A stretch of 64,000 bases of DNA from Limnomonas spitsbergensis (lineage: Eukaryota; Chlorophyta; Chlorophyceae; Chlamydomonadales): assembly GCA_037349105.1 (NCBI GenBank), contig JAYJMM010000004.1:5173001-5237000 (forward strand), read 5' to 3'. Of the stretch, positions 10,891 to 22,813 are shown piece by piece (within the stretch, counting starts at the first letter, position 1; each line of letters begins with the position of its first letter). Below the pieces are notes generated by a model. That model was not told where the DNA came from, made no database searches, and saw only the letters and a list, made by a program, of their open reading frames with translations. Both the position numbers and the translations under genes were made by a program.

Positions 10891-13800
10891 TATTTCGAAG
10901 GGGAGGCCGACCCCACTCCCAGCTCCCCGCTGACCTCACTGGCCGTCTTGGGCGCTGCTGCTGTATCTGCTGGCAGCCCGATGGGGTGGGGCACCAGCAG
11001 GCCTCCGGTTATGCCGGGGCGGAGAGGGGGAGGTGCAAGCCCAGGGGCGGAGGGCAGCGGGCGGAGGTTGGCGGCAGGCAGAGGCTCCCCGGCGCCCGCA
11101 GCCCGCAGCCCTACCGCCACTGCCAGGGCCTGACACGAAAGGCTACACGCTGGAGAATCCATCCGCCATGTTGCAAGCATGGCATCTATCGAGACGGAAG
11201 ATCCTCGCTACTTCTGTTTGGCGACGCGACATGCATGCATGACGTGAAGCTCGCATGCGGGATGCGCCATGAGAAGAAGCTTTTAGTGTGAAAAGCTAAA
11301 ATAGTGTGTGCAAGGCAGGCCCAATAGTTGCTGAAGGTAGATAGCCACCTGCTTCCTGGTGGCATAAAGAGAGCCATCTCATCAGGTTCAAGTCGACCAC
11401 AAGGCTTATGAGAATGCACTTGCCTGTCGCCTGTCTTCTACTTGCGTTTTTGCATCTCGGATATTACTGTTTATAACACAGCGCCATGAAGGGCTTATGC
11501 CTTACATTGGTGCGCCAGATGCTGATTTAACATCCTCAAGGGCAGAGAAAGGAAGCTTCAAACCATTGCATGGCATACTGGTGGTCCATTGATAGTTGAA
11601 TGAGGTTGGTTGCCTGTGGCCTTTGTCGTAAAAGCGTCTTACATGCATCCAACCAATAATGTTTGCGCTCAGCCACATTTTGTGACTTCAAGCTCGCACG
11701 GTCTTGAATTCACTGCTCTGTCTGTCAATTCTCCTCTTATTAATTCCACGAACACTGACTTACCATGTGTGAATATTCGGGAAAGTATTGGCTGTTGGTT
11801 CATAAACCTGACTATCCAGAACCTGCGCTCTTGAAACTTGCCACCATTGGTCTCAGCAGGTTATCCCAGCCATAGGCATGTTGCGTGGGATGGCAAGGGA
11901 GATAGGGTACAAGTCAGGTCGGAGGAAGCCCATGGTGCGGTGACACTCAAGGATTGGACCGTGGTACCTGGAGGGAGCGGCATGGGAGCCTGTTGTGGCA
12001 GCGGCCTGCCCACACCCACTCTTGTGGGTAGTAGTGGGGGAGATGGGGGGCGATTACGGCCCTCGGGGACCCAGCTGGCAGGAAAGCAGTTGGCCCGCTA
12101 GCGAGGGGTGCCCTGCCCTGGGCCTGGTAGGAGGGTCAGGTGGTAGGCGGTGCTGGACAGGACAAACACTCATCACAGTGGGGCAGCAACGCCTGGCTCT
12201 GGACACTACCTACACGGAATCTGCAGGAGCGGAGGAGGTGCCGGTGAGTGGACCAGCAGTGACAGTGAAGAGCAGGGCCCAGCAGGGTGGAGCATCAGAC
12301 ACGGGGTGGCATGCGCGGGTTTTGGCAAGGTCACTTGCGCTAGCGGTGAAAAGGCACTGACGAGCAACAGGTGCCAGTTCCCGTGACACACTGGGTGCAT
12401 GGGAGGTGCTAGGAGGAAGGTAAGAGGAGGTGGTGCACCTTCTGCGTGCTTGCCAAGGCTGGGGCGGCCAAAATTTTTATGGGGTGCAGTGTCAGGATCC
12501 GGCCGGGGTCTGGGGGATGCAAAACTTTCTGCAATTGCTCCTGTGATGAGTGCGCCGAGCGGATGGTGATACAGGGCAGCCGTAGGTGAGTGTGGGCGTG
12601 CTCGAGCTGCAGCTCTGAGGTAGCTCTGGCATGGAGCTACAGGGTGGACAACGACACGCCGTAGACAAGATGTGTGTCGCACCATAAAGCAGTAACCGTG
12701 ATATAATGTTAAATGCCGGCTAGGGCGCCTTAGAGAGGCGCCCTGTACTCACAACTACGGTACATCACCGTACACAAAGGCTCCATGTACTGCACTACTG
12801 AGATATAAGGGCTGTAAAGGGGAAACTGTACAGCGTACTGGTAGAAAGACAGCCCTAGTGGAAGCTCCTCACTGGTTCGGCCTGCCTGGGCGCCCCTAAC
12901 TCGTGGGTACCGCCCCTTCTACTTTACTCGTGATGTTTGCTTCAGGTCCGTGGCGGACTTCTTCCCCACAGAGTGGCGGACGCCTACGGGCGGACTCAAT
13001 GACTGCACACTGGCCGCGGATGCGCAGCGCGTTAAGCTTTGACTGGAACTTCTAGATGACAGACACGGAGTTGATCTATTGTAAAGCTAAACGGCTGGCC
13101 TTTCAGATAGCTAGTCTGTTGGGTCGCTGAGTCACTTACCGCGTGAAGCGGGGGAAGCCGTAGCCGTAGACTGCGGAAGGAGTCGTATGTCGGGCTGGGC
13201 TTCTTGCTGAGGATATCTAGGTTGCTATGTCAGCTCTGAGGCTGAACCAGGCTTGACGTCACCGTGGTACTGGCGTTATTGGTATCCACTGGGTATCTTG
13301 GGATGATAGCCGGTGCTGATTACAGTCCCGGCAAGCCCTACTTACAAAGTACGGGAAATCCTGCCACGGATCTTCCCGCAAGTGGAAAGCTGGGCTCCTA
13401 ACCAAGAAAAGGGGGCTCCGCAGAGAAGCTGCAGAGCATCCGTGGCCGCGTCAGCGATAAATACGGTTATGTCACGTTTACTGCATTATCCAGCGATGGA
13501 GTCTCTTGTGGGTAGCTACCTGCCATGAGGCCCTGGCATCGGAAGGAAGGTGGTGTTCAAAGCAGCCTAGGGGTTTGATGCACTGGGGAGCTGGAGGAAG
13601 CCATGGGTCAACGCCGGCAGATATTTAGGGACGATACCAGACAGGGAGTTCAGCCTCCGCTGACTGACCTCGAGTGGCAGCATGTCGAAAACCAACTCAG
13701 CTAGCGGGAGTACCTTTATGTGCACGAGGTGCAGGAGGGTCAAATCATTCAGTCAGGAGGGCCTAGTTTAGGATCCAGCATGGCCAGGGAAGGCTGGCCC

Positions 13801-15058
13801 ATGGCTTGCCGGGAGCCGGTGCAGGATGCAAGGGACACCCACAAGTTCATGGAGGAGGAACGGTTAGAATTTGGGATAATGGAGGACCAGGTGGCGGCAG
13901 ACTGCGAGCAGCAAGGCCGGTATGGAAGGCCAATGAGGCTAGGGGAGTGGCCAAGCGGGCAAGGCGTGGGGGCGGTGGGGCCCATCGTGTGAAAGGAAAC
14001 ATCGTGACGAGGCGTGGGGCCCCACATCGCCGACCAGGGCCCAGGGGGTGAGCATCAAACCAGTACGTAAGCTAAGGCTAGGCTGAGCATGGCAGCAAGT
14101 GCGACTGCATGGCAGGGGTGGAAGTATGGAGCTTGATGTGCATGATATGCTTACCCTTAAAGTAAATTAAAACAAAGAAGCCCCCCGAGGGAGGGGTAGA
14201 AAGAAAAGATGGAACCCGCATCCTAGAATAAATATGAAACCACTTCCCCCCCCCACCCCCCAGTGCCCCCGAGACTCAGCAAAACGTTATTTCTCAGTCA
14301 AACCCAGTACAACGAGGAGGTCAGGAGTACTTTCCAATCAGATTGGCAGTGCGCTTCTTCTGGTATCAATTAAAGCAGATGGTTCAAACATATCAAACGA
14401 GGAATAAAGACAAAGTTAAATATGGTCCACTGGATACAACATACTCAGTATACCAGTAGTCAGGCTCATGGTACTCAGGATACGCAGGCTATCCGCACTA
14501 AGGATACTCAGGCTACTAGTATGCAGGATACCCCATTGGAGACCAATTTGGATACCAAGCTCTCATCAAGCTCTACAAAGTTGGAGGATGGGGTGTTTCT
14601 GGTTATAGTCTGCTCCCTACACATGCTGCAATTTGCTCCCTAAAGATGCTGGAAATCAAGGTACAGTACGTGAACACGAACCAAACTTGAACGCAAGTTA
14701 TGTTAAGCACAAGTTCACAGTGAGATGCGCTAATTATAGAATGAATCCACACTCACTTGAAAATCTAACAGCTGGGCAAGCCAGACCAGCCTCCCATGAC
14801 TGCTGGTTGTGATGTAGCCAAATCGGAGATGTAACACCCTAGAAACTTGAGTGCCATTCTTGGTAGCCATCTCCCATGCTTAAGCCAAAATGGGCGGCTT
14901 CCTGAATCCACACATTTGCTGGTGTGCTAATCTATGTATCCAAGCATGCCACTTGGTGGGTATACAGTCCGACGCTTCACTTCTAGAATGAATCCGCACG
15001 CACTCGATCAATACATGACAACGGCAGCGGGCCAAGCTGCCAGGATTCATTTCAGTGG
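10891..15058. other. Intergenic stretch with no recognisable gene
   Basis: No conserved domain seen on either strand. The GC-rich part (about 11840-14050) holds short open frames with Gly/Ala/Arg/Gln-rich composition (for example 13720-13992), reminiscent of decayed retroelement Gag but not assignable. A perfect small hairpin GGGCGCC..GGCGCCC is at about 12725-12743. The part after 14150 is A/T-richer and contains one arm of an inverted repeat (14862-14920). No promoter or terminator could be identified. Confidence 0.5.
14862..14920. repeat. Arm 1 of a dispersed inverted repeat
   Basis: The segment around CCCATGCTTAAGCCAAAATG and GGCGGCTTCCTGAATCCACA is the reverse complement, with a few mismatches, of 18833-18893. 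This arm is just downstream of the FkbM stop codon; the other is in the intron after exon 2. Confidence 0.75.
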
Positions 15059-18000
15059 TTAAGAAATTTGTCCGCTTAACATTGGGTTGATGCCCCTTCG
15101 GGCGGCCAACAAATTGACGTTCCAATTGTTATTAGCTGCCTTCTCTACGGCACTGGTTTCGTCCCAAGCGATAGCCTCGGCCACGGTGCTCAGAGCCACC
15201 CCGTTGTGTGTCCAAGGCACGTAATCGTGCTCTAAGAAGAGGAGGAGAACGCTGACAGGTGGTTCTCCTGTTGCTGTCTGCAGAAACGCTGGGCTGTATT
15301 CGAAATCGACAATGCCCACTCTCTTTTCCTTGAGAATGTTTACCATGCCCCTCATGGCTTTCAGCTCGCAACCCTGCACACAAGGTACTATTCAGTCATA
15401 TCATAATTTGAAGGTTCCGAAAATCAAGACCTCGCGCCAGGACGTGTCATAAATTAATGTTTCTGTCACTGTGTGCACAATACAGGAGCTTTAGGGACCG
15501 CCGACAAATTATACGTACGCTACAGTATATTCGAATTGCCTTCCCTCAACCCTAACAAGCGTTGTTGGGGGGATGCATACAAATGTTGTTTGTGGTAGAG
15601 GGATGCATACAAATACGGAGTTTAGCAGTGTCATCGCCAGTATCAGTCGGAAACCTAGAATTTGTGTCCTTATTTTGGCCCGAGGGAAGCATAAAATAAA
15701 AAACAATTCATGCACGAGGGATGGAATATTAGGGTTTAGGCACTTATAATCTACGGTACATTGTGCGCTAGCTGGCTGCAGGGGATCTCCCTAAACGCCC
15801 CTTGCAACCTGTTTCATCTCAACTTACCCGCACCTGGCAATCTGCTGTTTTATCTCAACTAGCGCACCTGGCAATCCATTTTGATTAAATGAATGTATGG
15901 GGCAATCTTGGCGTCCAAAATATCATCCATTCGGACCACCTGCAGGACGAGTCAACGAGAGGTTGGCGGAACAAAAAATTGAGTGACAAATATTAGGTAC
16001 CTGTCAAGCACCCTACGGAAACATGGTATTTTCCTTTCTCCTTTTCCATCTGTTCCTTTCCCTTCTCCTCTTGCCGTAAGTTTAATTTCCTCCCGCCTAC
16101 GCAGTCGTGTGCCCATGCGGCCGAGCCTCTGCAGCATGGCCCATACGTGTTATGCTGTTGACATACAGGATACAATGATGCACATTCCGGCTTTCATGCT
16201 AATTGTTTATTAAGAGGGTTGCACGGACTGCGTCAATGCTAGTAACCAATTCCAGAACTTTCGCAGCACTGTAATTTGGTGGTCCTCACCGTGCACACTG
16301 CACACCCCTAGGGAGTCGTAGTTTTCCCTCTTTCCAGTGGTCTGGGATAACACAAATTGCTGGCTTGCGAGTATGGCAGGGTCCATGAGAAGGGCCAGCA
16401 GGCAAGAACCCCACGACCTGCTGCGCTTCGTGGATCATACGGAACACAGCGGCCAAGAAGGCCAGGTGGACCACATTGCTGAGTTCCCGCGGGGACAAGC
16501 AGCACAGGCACGAGGCAGGCCGGAGAGGAGCCAAGGCCCCAGCCAAGGAAGGCGGGTCGTTCAGGAAATCAACCAGGCAGGTACCACCGGGGGAGACTAC
16601 CAGCAAAGGCAGGAAAGCAGGGACGACTGCCTGTCAGCTTCCGAGGCAAGGGAGTACACGGGTGGAACGCAGCCCAGCAGGCATGGCAGTTACCAGCCCA
16701 GCAGGCAGGCGGAGTCAGAAGAGGATAGGCGCCAGGGCCCAGCGATACAGCCTTCGGAGGGCAGCAGCCGCCCCAGAAGCGTGGCAAGCATGAGGCCATC
16801 TGGGGGCGGACAGTCCCAACTGAGCGCAGACCGCAGAGACCAACGCAGGCAAGGCCCAGCCAGGAACGGCGGCGGATCTGGCTCGGACCCCAGCATGTCA
16901 GACTCGGAGGATACAGAGGGTCGCGGCCCAGGCTCCGGCAGGGAATCTGCGAGACAAAGAAGGGACAGGTTAACCCAGGAACAGGCGGAGACAAACATAC
17001 GGCTGCAGCAACAGATGATCCTGCAGCTGGCTGGGGGAACGCGGTTCACCAAGATCCCCAACATTCAGGGCAATGTGCCAGTGCTGGACATGTCCCAACC
17101 GGGGGCAGTCGCAGCCAGGCAATACTGCCAGGCCTGCAGCTCATGGGGCTCGCACAACCGCCTGGCTTTATCGGACGAGCCGCCAGCCCTGGCAGTGGTG
17201 GCAGGAAATTTCCTCTGCGTGAAAGAAAGAAAGCTATCGTACGCCCTGATGGGGCATGGAGTTCAGGAAATAACGCATTGGATGAATCGCGAAAGAATCC
17301 AGTCAAAGGCTGCGTCGATGTCGAAATTAGCATGCAATTTGGGGGTTGCACCGTCCAAACGGCTACGGTAGGCAAGGCTTAAGTTGATGAGCTTACAGAC
17401 TATAAAATGCCGAGTTGGGGAAAGTTGGGCAAAGCAAACAGCAAATTTTGTTTTTTTCTTACCAAAACAATCCACACATTTGTCATGTGCAACGGTATCC
17501 AATGCTGCTTCATTTGCTGTACGCTGTCCTAGCGCATGGCTATCCTAGTGCTTGGCCCGTCTGCTGTAGGGCCTCCCTGTCTCCTTCAGGGAAACACAGC
17601 TCATCAGCCGCCGACGAAATTGAAAAATAAAATGCCTGATCGCTGTGTAACTTTTTCTCTTACTTGGATCGCTCTAGGTTGTTGGTTAGAAGCTGGTGCT
17701 CCTTTCGTCCTCTCTGTTGCTTTGTTGTTCTGTTGGCACATGCCTTTCTCAGTTCTGGTTGGTGGTTTGCCCCCGATTCGGAAAACAAACTCTTGTAAGG
17801 CCGGAGGATCCATCTCAAGGACAAGAGGAAACACACCAAACACTGAATCACACCAAACACTGAATCACACCAAACCCTAGATCAAACTATGCCCCTGCGG
17901 GGCGTTAGGATTCGGGAAACAGTGCAGCATGGGCCGAGGCCTCGTTGCGTCCGTCATCATGGACAATTCAAGAGGGGCCGAATGCTACAGCCGTGAGGAA

Positions 18001-19955
18001 GATGCTTCTTTCTTTTTGTCTCGTGTTAACGGCGCGAATGTGGCTACAGCCCCAAGCCACACTGTTTCCTTAACCTCCACGCCCTAGTAAGGCGTAGTTT
18101 ATTTCTTTCTAACAAGAGGGAACCCTAAGAAGTCAGGTTCCACACTTGCGCTGCCTGTCCCATGTGATGTCTATGCCCTGCTAATTTCATGCAACTTCAT
18201 TATTGCTCCTATCTTGAAGAGTCCTTTTGCCACATTGGAAGTGCTTTGGTGGGAAGAATACGCAAGTCGTTGCACAGCCTCCACATCAGGAGCGTAAGCG
18301 AGGATTGAGTTGCCAAAGTTGTCAGAATCCTCCACCAAAGGGAAGCTCCCAGGAGCCTCGCCCACACCCACCTTAGCACATTGGTTATAAGATATAAGGT
18401 TGGCATCAGGGAGTTCATCAGGTGACAAAACAAGGTGTCCCTGATAACAGTTCGGGCATTAAGTTATCAGAGTCCTCCACCAGGGGGAAACTCCCAGGAG
18501 CCTAACCCACCTCAGCACATCATTAGTAATAAGGTATGAGGTATGCATTGGACGTGTGAGACTGGGGTTCTGACCTCCAGTGTTCGGGGATTTTCTGAGG
18601 GAGCACAGGACAGCTATTTTCTTCGAGACCGCCACAGCAGTCTAACCTGTTTGCATCAGGAGTTCATCAGGTGATGAAACAAGTTGTCCCTTAATTATTA
18701 TCTGGGCTTCATTTGAAGCCGGGTTAAGAGATAAAACACAGTGTCACATCCTACTTGCAACCATGCACAATTGCACATACTGAGCATACTGGCTTAACCC
18801 ACGCCCACCTTTGCACAAATATACGTGCAAACAAGATGTGGATTAAGGAAGCCGCCCATTTTAGGCGAAGCATGGGACATGGCTTCCGGAATCACAGCAC
18901 ATCATTGGTAAGGTATGAGGTTTGCATCAGGACTTCATCAGGTGATGACAAGACGGAGTGCTTTCCTTCTGTGACTCAACAGCATGCCCTTGATGATCAT
19001 GCAAACTTAATCTGCAGCTGGGTAAACAAACACGACGCAATGTCACAGCCATGCACATACAGAGTATACTAGCACATGAAGGGGCTGAAGTAACTAGGGA
19101 CCCGGCCCTATGTTGTAGTAATTACCACAACCCTTGTAAGGGTTCAGCAGGGAGCATATAGCGCGGGACAATCCACGTGCCTCATCCACGCACATGCATA
19201 AGGAATTTACGAATTTCGACAGAAGAAAAACTATTGTAGAAGAATTGCCGATTTCAAGAGGAGAGATCCCGTACGCGACCCACCGGATGCAAGGTAATGC
19301 GAAATCCATTATTTCGCTGGGCATTCAACTGGGTCGACTCCATGAAGAGGGCTTGGTTCCGGGGGGTGACCTCGAAGGAGTGTACTTCGTAGCCGTTTGC
19401 TGCCATCAACAGGCTGCACGACCCGATGTTTGCGCCTACATCCACGAATAGCCCGGGCTTGTGTTTCCTCTCTGATTTGTCGTCTACTGACAGAACACCT
19501 GACGAGGCTGTTTTCAGCAACTCTTCGGCTCTTAGCTGGAGTGCCCGGATCATGAGTCCAGGGTGCCGTGTACACTCGGGCCAAAAACCATCTTTTGCAA
19601 CAACTCTCGAGATGAAGTCCGGAGGGTTGTGCAGGCACATGGTGTATTTGGTTGCACCTGGTTAGCGAGGGGTGATCTCGATACAGGACGACGGTAGAAC
19701 AACTGGTACACTGCTGTGGGTGACACCGTCGGTGTTCGCCTCCGCCTCCACCAAGGGGCTCGCATGCGGAAGGGGTGTTGGTGCATTGCTCAGATCTTTT
19801 GACGCGACATGTCCTCCTCCTTCGACCAGGTAGACTTGGGGCGCATGGAAGGCCCCGGTGCTGAAATGGGTCAGGAGAGCGGTAGCCGACAATACCAGAC
19901 CTACTACCACCGCCACGATGCAACGTTTGCTGGGGTTTCCTGTCAGTCCTGCCAT
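15059..19955 (-). CDS. FkbM-family methyltransferase with N-terminal membrane anchor
   Basis: Inferred exons in coding order: 19712-19955, 19284-19657, 18276-18371, 15868-15939, 15059-15373; about 366 residues. The ATG at 19955 starts MAGLTGNPSKR followed by a hydrophobic segment (residues about 12-31), a signal anchor suggesting a type II membrane protein. Exon 2 carries the S-adenosylmethionine-binding motif GLFVDVGANIGSCSLLM, with SFEVTPRNQALF after it. Exon 3 gives VGVGEAPGSFPLVEDSDNFG, exon 4 VVRMDDILDAK and LIKMDCQ, and exon 5 GCELKAMRGMVNIL and FEYSPAFLQ. This is the FkbM order (motif I, LDD, KxDxQGxE, EYSP). FkbM proteins are O-methyltransferases, in eukaryotes often of sugars or unknown substrates; the substrate here is unknown. 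The 54-nt first intron is inferred because an in-frame TAA (19664-19662) lies between the conserved parts. The exon 3 donor (GCT|GTGCAA) is weak. Confidence 0.8.
16373..17371 (+). CDS. Uncharacterised Gag-like ORF inside an FkbM intron (antisense)
   Basis: An uninterrupted 332-residue frame from the ATG at 16373. The first approximately 200 residues are hydrophilic, Gln/Arg/Ser/Gly-rich and probably disordered. A compact region follows, with LTQEQAETNIRLQQQMILQL, FTKIPNIQGNVPVLDM, YCQACSSWGSHNRLAL and VQEITHWMNRERI. The basic low-complexity head and small helical tail resemble retrotransposon Gag or ORF1 products, but I recognise no family and see no zinc knuckle or reverse transcriptase nearby. 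It lies wholly within the 15940-18275 intron of the minus-strand methyltransferase gene. The frame stays open upstream to a possible acceptor (CTCTTTCCAG) at 16336, so it could also be an exon. It could be a retroelement remnant or a nested gene. Confidence 0.35.
   Translation: MAGSMRRASRQEPHDLLRFVDHTEHSGQEGQVDHIAEFPRGQAAQARGRPERSQGPSQGRRVVQEINQAGTTGGDYQQRQESRDDCLSASEAREYTGGTQPSRHGSYQPSRQAESEEDRRQGPAIQPSEGSSRPRSVASMRPSGGGQSQLSADRRDQRRQGPARNGGGSGSDPSMSDSEDTEGRGPGSGRESARQRRDRLTQEQAETNIRLQQQMILQLAGGTRFTKIPNIQGNVPVLDMSQPGAVAARQYCQACSSWGSHNRLALSDEPPALAVVAGNFLCVKERKLSYALMGHGVQEITHWMNRERIQSKAASMSKLACNLGVAPSKRLR
18460..18705. repeat. Decayed copies of FkbM exon 3 junction
   Basis: 18467-18545 (TCAGAGTCCTCCACCAGGGG and onward) repeats the acceptor half of exon 3 and its flanking intron at 18325-18400. 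18652-18705 repeats the next part of the intron (CATCAGGAGTTCATCAGGTG), originally at 18403-18440. A third fragment is at 18895-18960. All lie in the intron just upstream (in coding sense) of exon 3. Confidence 0.8.
18833..18893. repeat. Arm 2 of a dispersed inverted repeat
   Basis: GATGTGGATTAAGGAAGCCG, CCCATTTTAGGCGAAGCATG and GGACATGGCTTCC match the reverse complement of 14862-14920 over about 55 bp (roughly 85% by eye). Probably two copies of one small dispersed element. Confidence 0.75.
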
Positions 19956-20639
19956 AAAGCTACACGCGCCGAAAAAGAGGCACGCCTCGTGCAGTGAGGG
20001 ATAGATCGTGGATACAGCAATTGGTTCCCGTGCCACTCGGACATGACTTGCGTGACGTATTCACCGTGGCAGAAGTGTGAAACAGTGCGAAATTCGAAAA
20101 ATTTAGTATTGTCCGTTTGGACGGGGCGTTAGGCAACCGACACAGAATAAGAAAACTGTTTCCACTGAAATCCAGGAAGTCCACAGCGAACTTCCTGCCG
20201 CCAGAGGTCTGATCTAGGGGCGCCGAGACGTTCTGCGACGATTCGTGACCTCGGAACCACAAGTGTCGCCGCTTATTTCGATCTGGCTATAGAAATGGCG
20301 TCTTTACTGCCGAACGATCTTTCGCGCGGAGATGGTTCCTTAAACCAAGAGGCAACCAACTCACAGAATAGCTTAAACCTGGTCATCGACGAGGTATAGG
20401 CTATTCTCGAATGCGTGGTTTCAGAAAGGCTAAACCGTGTCGGTTTGCGGCAGTTGGGTCGAAATTGGGCCTTAAACCGTGTCGGTTGCCCGACAGAATA
20501 CCAGTGGAAACACGACCTTATATTCGGTTCATGTCGATACTCTTTCGATAAGTTTTCGTAGTCGATGGATGTCTGATTTCGGTAGTATTGCGATTAATAT
20601 GAATCGCTAATGTATCGTTTATCGCCAAGTCTCCGCGTT

Positions 20640-21260
20640 CTCAACGGTCCCTTGGGGGAAAACGACCCCCAAGAGTCCGGGGCATATCACGCACACACAT
20701 AACGATCGGCACACACGTTGTACGCACCTTTCTCGCAATCTTTATCCCTTACCCTCCGAAATGTCAAGTTCCTACAGGGAAACCTTGGGGGGGAAGTAGA
20801 AAGCCCCGGGGTGAAACTGACCCCCATGACTCCGGGAGGCCGGCCCGGGAGGGCCAAGACATGTCACTCACCTTAATCACCTTTCGACCGGCGCACGTAC
20901 AAGTACGCACCTTTCTTGCAAAATTTCCCCCTCACCCTCCGAATGAAGGTTCCTGCATGGGAAATCCACGTGGAAAGTGGAAAGCCCCGGGTTGAGACCG
21001 ACCCCCGGGAGAGCAGGGACTTGTCACACACCTTGCCTCGTGCAACCTTTATCCCTTACCCTCCGAACCGTAAGGATCCTAAATGGGAAACCTAGGGGGA
21101 AAGTGGAAAGCCCCGGGGTGAAACTGATCCGTGGAGGGCCTGGACAGATCATTCACCTTTCGATCGGCACACGAACAAGTACTCACATTTCTTGCAACAG
21201 TCCTTCACATGGGCCTTGCGACAAAGGAGCCCACTTATTTACTGAATTGGCTGAAAGCGC
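20640..21260. repeat. Degenerate tandem repeat, about three copies, with a distant partial copy
   Basis: Blocks with ACGCACCTTTCTTGCAA, TATCCCTTACCCTCCGAA, CCTACAGGGAAACC, GTGGAAAGCCCCGGG and GAAACTGA recur at about 20720-20820, 20895-21005 and 21035-21130. The final block (21160-21240, with TTGCGACAAAGGAGCCCACT) has a second copy at 25294-25370. Probably fragments of a larger dispersed element. Confidence 0.7.
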
Positions 21261-22381
21261 TACGCATACGGAAATTGAAATAATTGTAACTGGTGCGCGA
21301 TGTTAAATCACTCGCTTAACTGAGTTGGTAGAGCAAAATTTGATGGTATAATGTAACTATGTAAGGCTATGAACTTGCAAACGTGGCCTCGAGGTCTTAT
21401 GACAGCTTAGTTCCGACTCGCCTTATCGAGGGTTCCAAATCAACCTTGGCCTGGCTCTAGACTTGCTCAAACAAGCTTGCTTAAATAAGGAGATATTACA
21501 TTTACTAGCTTCAAATTTTCAAAACTGACCCCTCAATAAAATATCTCGCTCTGGAACCGCTGGTTGCTCCCCACTCTGATTTTGAGCATGGCCCAGAGGT
21601 GTTACGTCATTGACTAATCCTATCCTATCCTGGCCGCGGGATAAAACTGCCCAATCACACGGCATGCCAGCATGCCACCATCCTATCACACGTAATGGAC
21701 TGTAAAAACTTCACAACAAACTTCACGTCAACGTCTAAAATGCACATATGCGGTTGAATCATGGAGAAGTCCATGGCACGTCGCAATGAGCTGGGCAGGA
21801 TAATAGTATTGAAGGCGCCAGACAAATAACGTACCTGGTGCAGATGTTGCACTTGCTGGATTATATTATTGCATCATTAGCGGTATGGATACAACGGCGA
21901 ATTCATCACATGGCACTTTCCTGCTAGCATGGCCAGTCGTCAACCAAGTCCCAGGGCATTCCTACCCACAGCCATTCTCCCCTAATCAATTGGCCTCACA
22001 AAACTACAAGCAAGTGAGGGGCATTTGGGGCACTGGATGCCCCTCAATCCCTATAGCTCATGTAACCGACCGGAGTTGGCGAGGTGACTGAAATTGCCGG
22101 TAAAAACTCGCCCATTCCAGGCCGAGGTTAAAGGAAACCAGGGATGCTCGCTCAGCCTACTTCTCCTTCTTTGAACATGGGTGCCATGCGAGCCAGTGTC
22201 CTATGCATGCCAGATTTATTTTTTGCCAGTGTCCTACAAGCCTCCAGTACCGCATGGCCGCTCCCATCCGCCCTTGCATCAAAAATGCAAAACTGCTCAA
22301 ATACTGCAAACGAAATTGCAAACATCAGGAGTAAATCACTGCGAGTAATTATAAGAGGAAGCGATGAAGAGTGCAAGCCAT

Positions 22382-22480
22382 GTTTGTTTCGGTCTTTCCT
22401 CCCAACCCTTTAGTTAGGCGCCTAGCCGCCTACGCAGCCGAGCCTTTTTGGGCAGGGCCCAGAGGTGTAACGTCATTGAC
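22382..22480. repeat. Dispersed repeat family A, copy 1
   Basis: TTAGTTAGGCGCCTAGCCGC .. GCCGAGCCTTTTTGGGCAGG .. CCAGAGGTGTAACGTCATTG. The same ordered blocks occur at 36262-36338 and 37421-37500. A short form (GCCCAGAGGTGTTACGTCAT) is at about 21590-21615. Confidence 0.85.
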
Positions 22481-22813
22481 GAAGAGTGCAAGCCAAGTAG
22501 TCACTCATGAGGTATTAGATCATCACGACACAAAATCTTGAAACCTGTGTTGGGGTTTCCTTGCAGTTGCTGACTTGCAGGTCAGCATCTCTACTTGGTG
22601 ACCTGTTCGATCTGGCTAGTTGGTTGAAGGCCGCCGCACCACACATCCAGATGTGTGACCCTGCATCTTGACAAACCCTATCCACATGGGCGACGAACCT
22701 GTATATTTAACGCTCATTTCACACTATCAGCTCCCGCTTGGCATCTCTGCTTGCCATGCGCCCCGCGCCCTGTCAACATCTGTTAAAACCTGTCATGATC
22801 TCGAGGGCTGTCC

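Larger units (their letters stand above)
19956..22813. other. Intergenic, repeat-rich, no gene seen
   Basis: This lies between the start of the FkbM gene and the stop of the epimerase gene. Open frames are short and without recognisable domains. It contains the degenerate repeats at 20640-21260, a dispersed repeat copy at 22382-22480, and a short duplicate AAACCGTGTCGGTT at about 20431 and 20472. The promoter of the FkbM gene should be in the first few hundred bases, but no element was identifiable. Confidence 0.5.

Noticed and set aside
12206..12685. 159-residue minus-strand ORF in the intergenic region
   Set aside because: Low-complexity Pro/Ala/His composition with no recognisable domain, in a GC-rich stretch where long random frames are expected.
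21309..21440. Possible tRNA or tRNA-derived SINE (CTGAGTTGGTAGAGC and GGTTCCAAATC)
   Set aside because: The A-box-like and B-box-like motifs are about 100 bp apart, and no cloverleaf arms pair between them. Too weak to report as an RNA gene.
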